From: Chryseobacterium sp. UBA6632
GTDB taxonomy: Bacteria > Bacteroidota > Bacteroidia > Flavobacteriales > Weeksellaceae
Assembly: GCA_002455915.1 (NCBI GenBank)
Contig: DKLU01000219.1
Span: 1-6,456 of the forward strand
Length of the DNA stretch: 6,456 nucleotides
Direction of reading: 5' to 3'
Below the pieces are notes generated by a model that saw only the letters and a list, made by a program, of their open reading frames with translations, did not search any database and was not told where the DNA came from. Positions 5,088-6,456 of this stretch are shown piece after piece (position 1 is the stretch's first letter; each line of letters opens with the position of its first letter). The position numbers and the translations under genes were made by a program.

Positions 5088-6456
5088 TTAACTATTTTTT
5101 AACTTTTTTACTAGGTTTAATTTGGCATTATTTTTTCCTCTATAGAAATTAGTGAAAGCATATTCCGCTGCTTTTTTCACATCAATAACACCACCAGCCT
5201 GTGAAAGATCTCCAAAACCGTTTTCTGTACTTTTATTACTAGATTTTTCCAAAGATTCAATTACCTGCGCCGGAGTAAGTCCCGGCATATAAGCCAACAA
5301 TACCGCCGCCGCACCAGCTACAACAGGCGAGGCCATTGAAGTTCCTTGTAAATATTCATACTTATCATGTGGAACTGTAGAATAAATTTCATCACCCGGA
5401 GCAAAAACATTTACCATTTTCTTATTGAAATTAGAAAAACTTGCTCTTAATTCATTATTTCTATTTGTACTTGCTCCTACTACCAAAACATTGCTTACAA
5501 AAGGTTTATCATCGGTAATATTTTTAAAATTGGTAGGATATGCCAAATGCTCTGCAACATCTTCATTTTCGTTACCCGCCGCTTTTACCAAAAGAACTCC
5601 TTTGTCTTCAGCATATTTGAATGCATCCCAAACGACATTTTTCCCTGGAGAAACAGGTTTACCAAAGCTCATATTTAAAACTTTAGCACCATTATCAACA
5701 GCATAGCGAATGGCGTTAGCAACATCTTTATCTCTTTCGTCACCATTAGGAACTGTTCTTACAGACATTATTTTCGCCACTTTAGAAGCTACACCATACT
5801 GAACTTCTTTTCCTTGTGGAAGACCTGCAATAATACCCGCAACGTGAGTTCCGTGTTTTGCATCTGGACCTTCGTAATGGTTATTTCCATAAATTCTTTC
5901 AGAATAATCATCATAGTTATCACCTACGATTTCTTTTCTAGGATCAAAATTCAAATCATATTGCTGAGCTTTGGGAGTATAAAATTCCAAAGCATCATTC
6001 ATATCTTTTGTAATTTTAGTCTCAAAATCCGCACCTGATTTTCCCTGCACCCCTGGATCCTGAACTAATTTTCCTAAAACCTCCAAAGCAATACCATCTC
6101 TTTGATCCGTAGGTTTTATAGCATTCAATGTTTCCGATGTTAAGGGTTTCCCAGCCAATAATCTTACCATATTAGGTATAAGTTCCTTTATCATGGTAAA
6201 CGTCTGCAATCCTTGTCTGCCTTCAACACTGTTTTTAGTAAACTTGTCTTTAGACTTCATGTACATGGCAAACTCTTCAGGCATTTTAGCTTGATTTGCT
6301 TTATTTTTTGTAGAATCGTCACCTTCGAAAATAGGTTTATATTTAGCAACAACACGAGTTACCTCCATATTATCTACATCAATATCGGCAGTTTTTCCAC
6401 CAATGAAATTCCATCCGTGAACATCATCAATATATCCGTTTCCATCATCATCTTTA
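5088..6456 (-). CDS. S8 family subtilisin-like serine peptidase, N-terminus off the window
   Basis: The frame stays open from the stop at 5088 through the right edge. The ATG at 6368 is internal, because 29 further in-frame codons upstream encode KDDDGNGYIDDVHGWNFIGG, the conserved stretch that normally follows the catalytic Asp of subtilases. Numbering from the internal Met: HGTHVAG puts the catalytic His at 172, AAGNEN puts the oxyanion-hole Asn at 266, and GTSMASP puts the nucleophile Ser at 344. The catalytic Asp and any signal peptide must lie outside. About 180 residues, lysine-rich and partly helical, separate WNFIGG from HGTHVAG, where subtilisin has only a short loop; several Bacteroidetes S8 peptidases have such an insert. 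The protein ends soon after the catalytic domain (LVKKLKNS), with no type IX secretion sorting domain or other C-terminal module. It probably acts in the envelope or outside the cell. Its relation to the downstream GG-leader peptide is unknown. Confidence 0.93.
   Translation of the reverse strand, partial: KDDDGNGYIDDVHGWNFIGGKTADIDVDNMEVTRVVAKYKPIFEGDDSTKNKANQAKMPEEFAMYMKSKDKFTKNSVEGRQGLQTFTMIKELIPNMVRLLAGKPLTSETLNAIKPTDQRDGIALEVLGKLVQDPGVQGKSGADFETKITKDMNDALEFYTPKAQQYDLNFDPRKEIVGDNYDDYSERIYGNNHYEGPDAKHGTHVAGIIAGLPQGKEVQYGVASKVAKIMSVRTVPNGDERDKDVANAIRYAVDNGAKVLNMSFGKPVSPGKNVVWDAFKYAEDKGVLLVKAAGNENEDVAEHLAYPTNFKNITDDKPFVSNVLVVGASTNRNNELRASFSNFNKKMVNVFAPGDEIYSTVPHDKYEYLQGTSMASPVVAGAAAVLLAYMPGLTPAQVIESLEKSSNKSTENGFGDLSQAGGVIDVKKAAEYAFTNFYRGKNNAKLNLVKKLKNS

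Noticed and set aside
5425..5706. Plus-strand open frame of 93 codons
   Set aside because: It lies antisense inside the S8 peptidase, whose conserved His, Asn and Ser motifs fix the minus-strand frame. The translation shows no recognisable domain.
5814..6038. Plus-strand open frame of 74 codons
   Set aside because: It is also antisense to the peptidase, and its hydrophobic low-complexity translation is what AT-rich antisense DNA gives by chance.
6366..6368. ATG as the start codon of the S8 peptidase
   Set aside because: The frame continues upstream to the window edge with a typical subtilase sequence (DDDGNGYIDDVHGWNF), so this Met is internal and the gene is cut by the window.
1..6456. CRISPR arrays, tRNA or rRNA genes, insertion sequences, attachment sites
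   Set aside because: I saw no regularly spaced repeats, cloverleaf or rRNA-like segments, transposase motifs or terminal inverted repeats; the non-coding gaps are short and explained by promoters and terminators.

Overview
The window looks like a piece of chromosome from an AT-rich Bacteroidetes bacterium, probably a flavobacterium close to Chryseobacterium. The support is the A/T-rich leaders without clear Shine-Dalgarno sequences, a TAnnTTTG-type -7 promoter element, an OmpA/lipocalin lipoprotein pair, a subtilase with a large Bacteroidetes-style insert, and a small GG-leader 'bacteriocin-like' peptide. The genus is an inference; no marker gene is present. Every credible gene lies on the minus strand, so transcription runs from right to left.

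Region by region, in the direction of transcription: (1) 6456 to 5088 holds most of an S8 (subtilisin) serine peptidase whose N-terminus, with the catalytic Asp, lies beyond the right edge. (2) Behind it, 5023 to 4826 encodes a 65-residue secreted-type peptide with a double-glycine leader, closed by a hairpin terminator at about 4761-4799. (3) 4705 to 3500 is a two-gene lipoprotein unit, a lipocalin-like lipoprotein followed by an OmpA-C/glycine-zipper lipoprotein. It ends at a near-textbook UUCG-loop terminator at about 3441-3469. (4) 3393 to 465 is a tightly coupled three-gene operon: a UbiA-family phosphoribosyltransferase, a DprE1-like FAD oxidase and a DprE2-like short-chain reductase, joined by two TAATG stop/start overlaps. 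(5) 453 to 1 is a partial membrane protein with two hydrophobic segments and a possible PH-like domain, directly downstream of the reductase and without an obvious ATG start.

The most interesting content is region 4. Its three genes match, step for step, the mycobacterial route from polyprenyl phosphate and PRPP to polyprenyl-phosphoryl-D-arabinofuranose: phosphoribosyl transfer, then 2'-oxidation and 2'-reduction (epimerisation). This suggests that this Gram-negative organism makes an activated D-arabinose (or related pentofuranose) donor for an envelope glycan or glycoprotein. The 5-phosphate phosphatase and the arabinosyltransferase are not visible here. The residue aligned with the benzothiazinone-target cysteine of mycobacterial DprE1 is alanine. 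The subtilase/GG-peptide neighbourhood is a second, more speculative point of interest.
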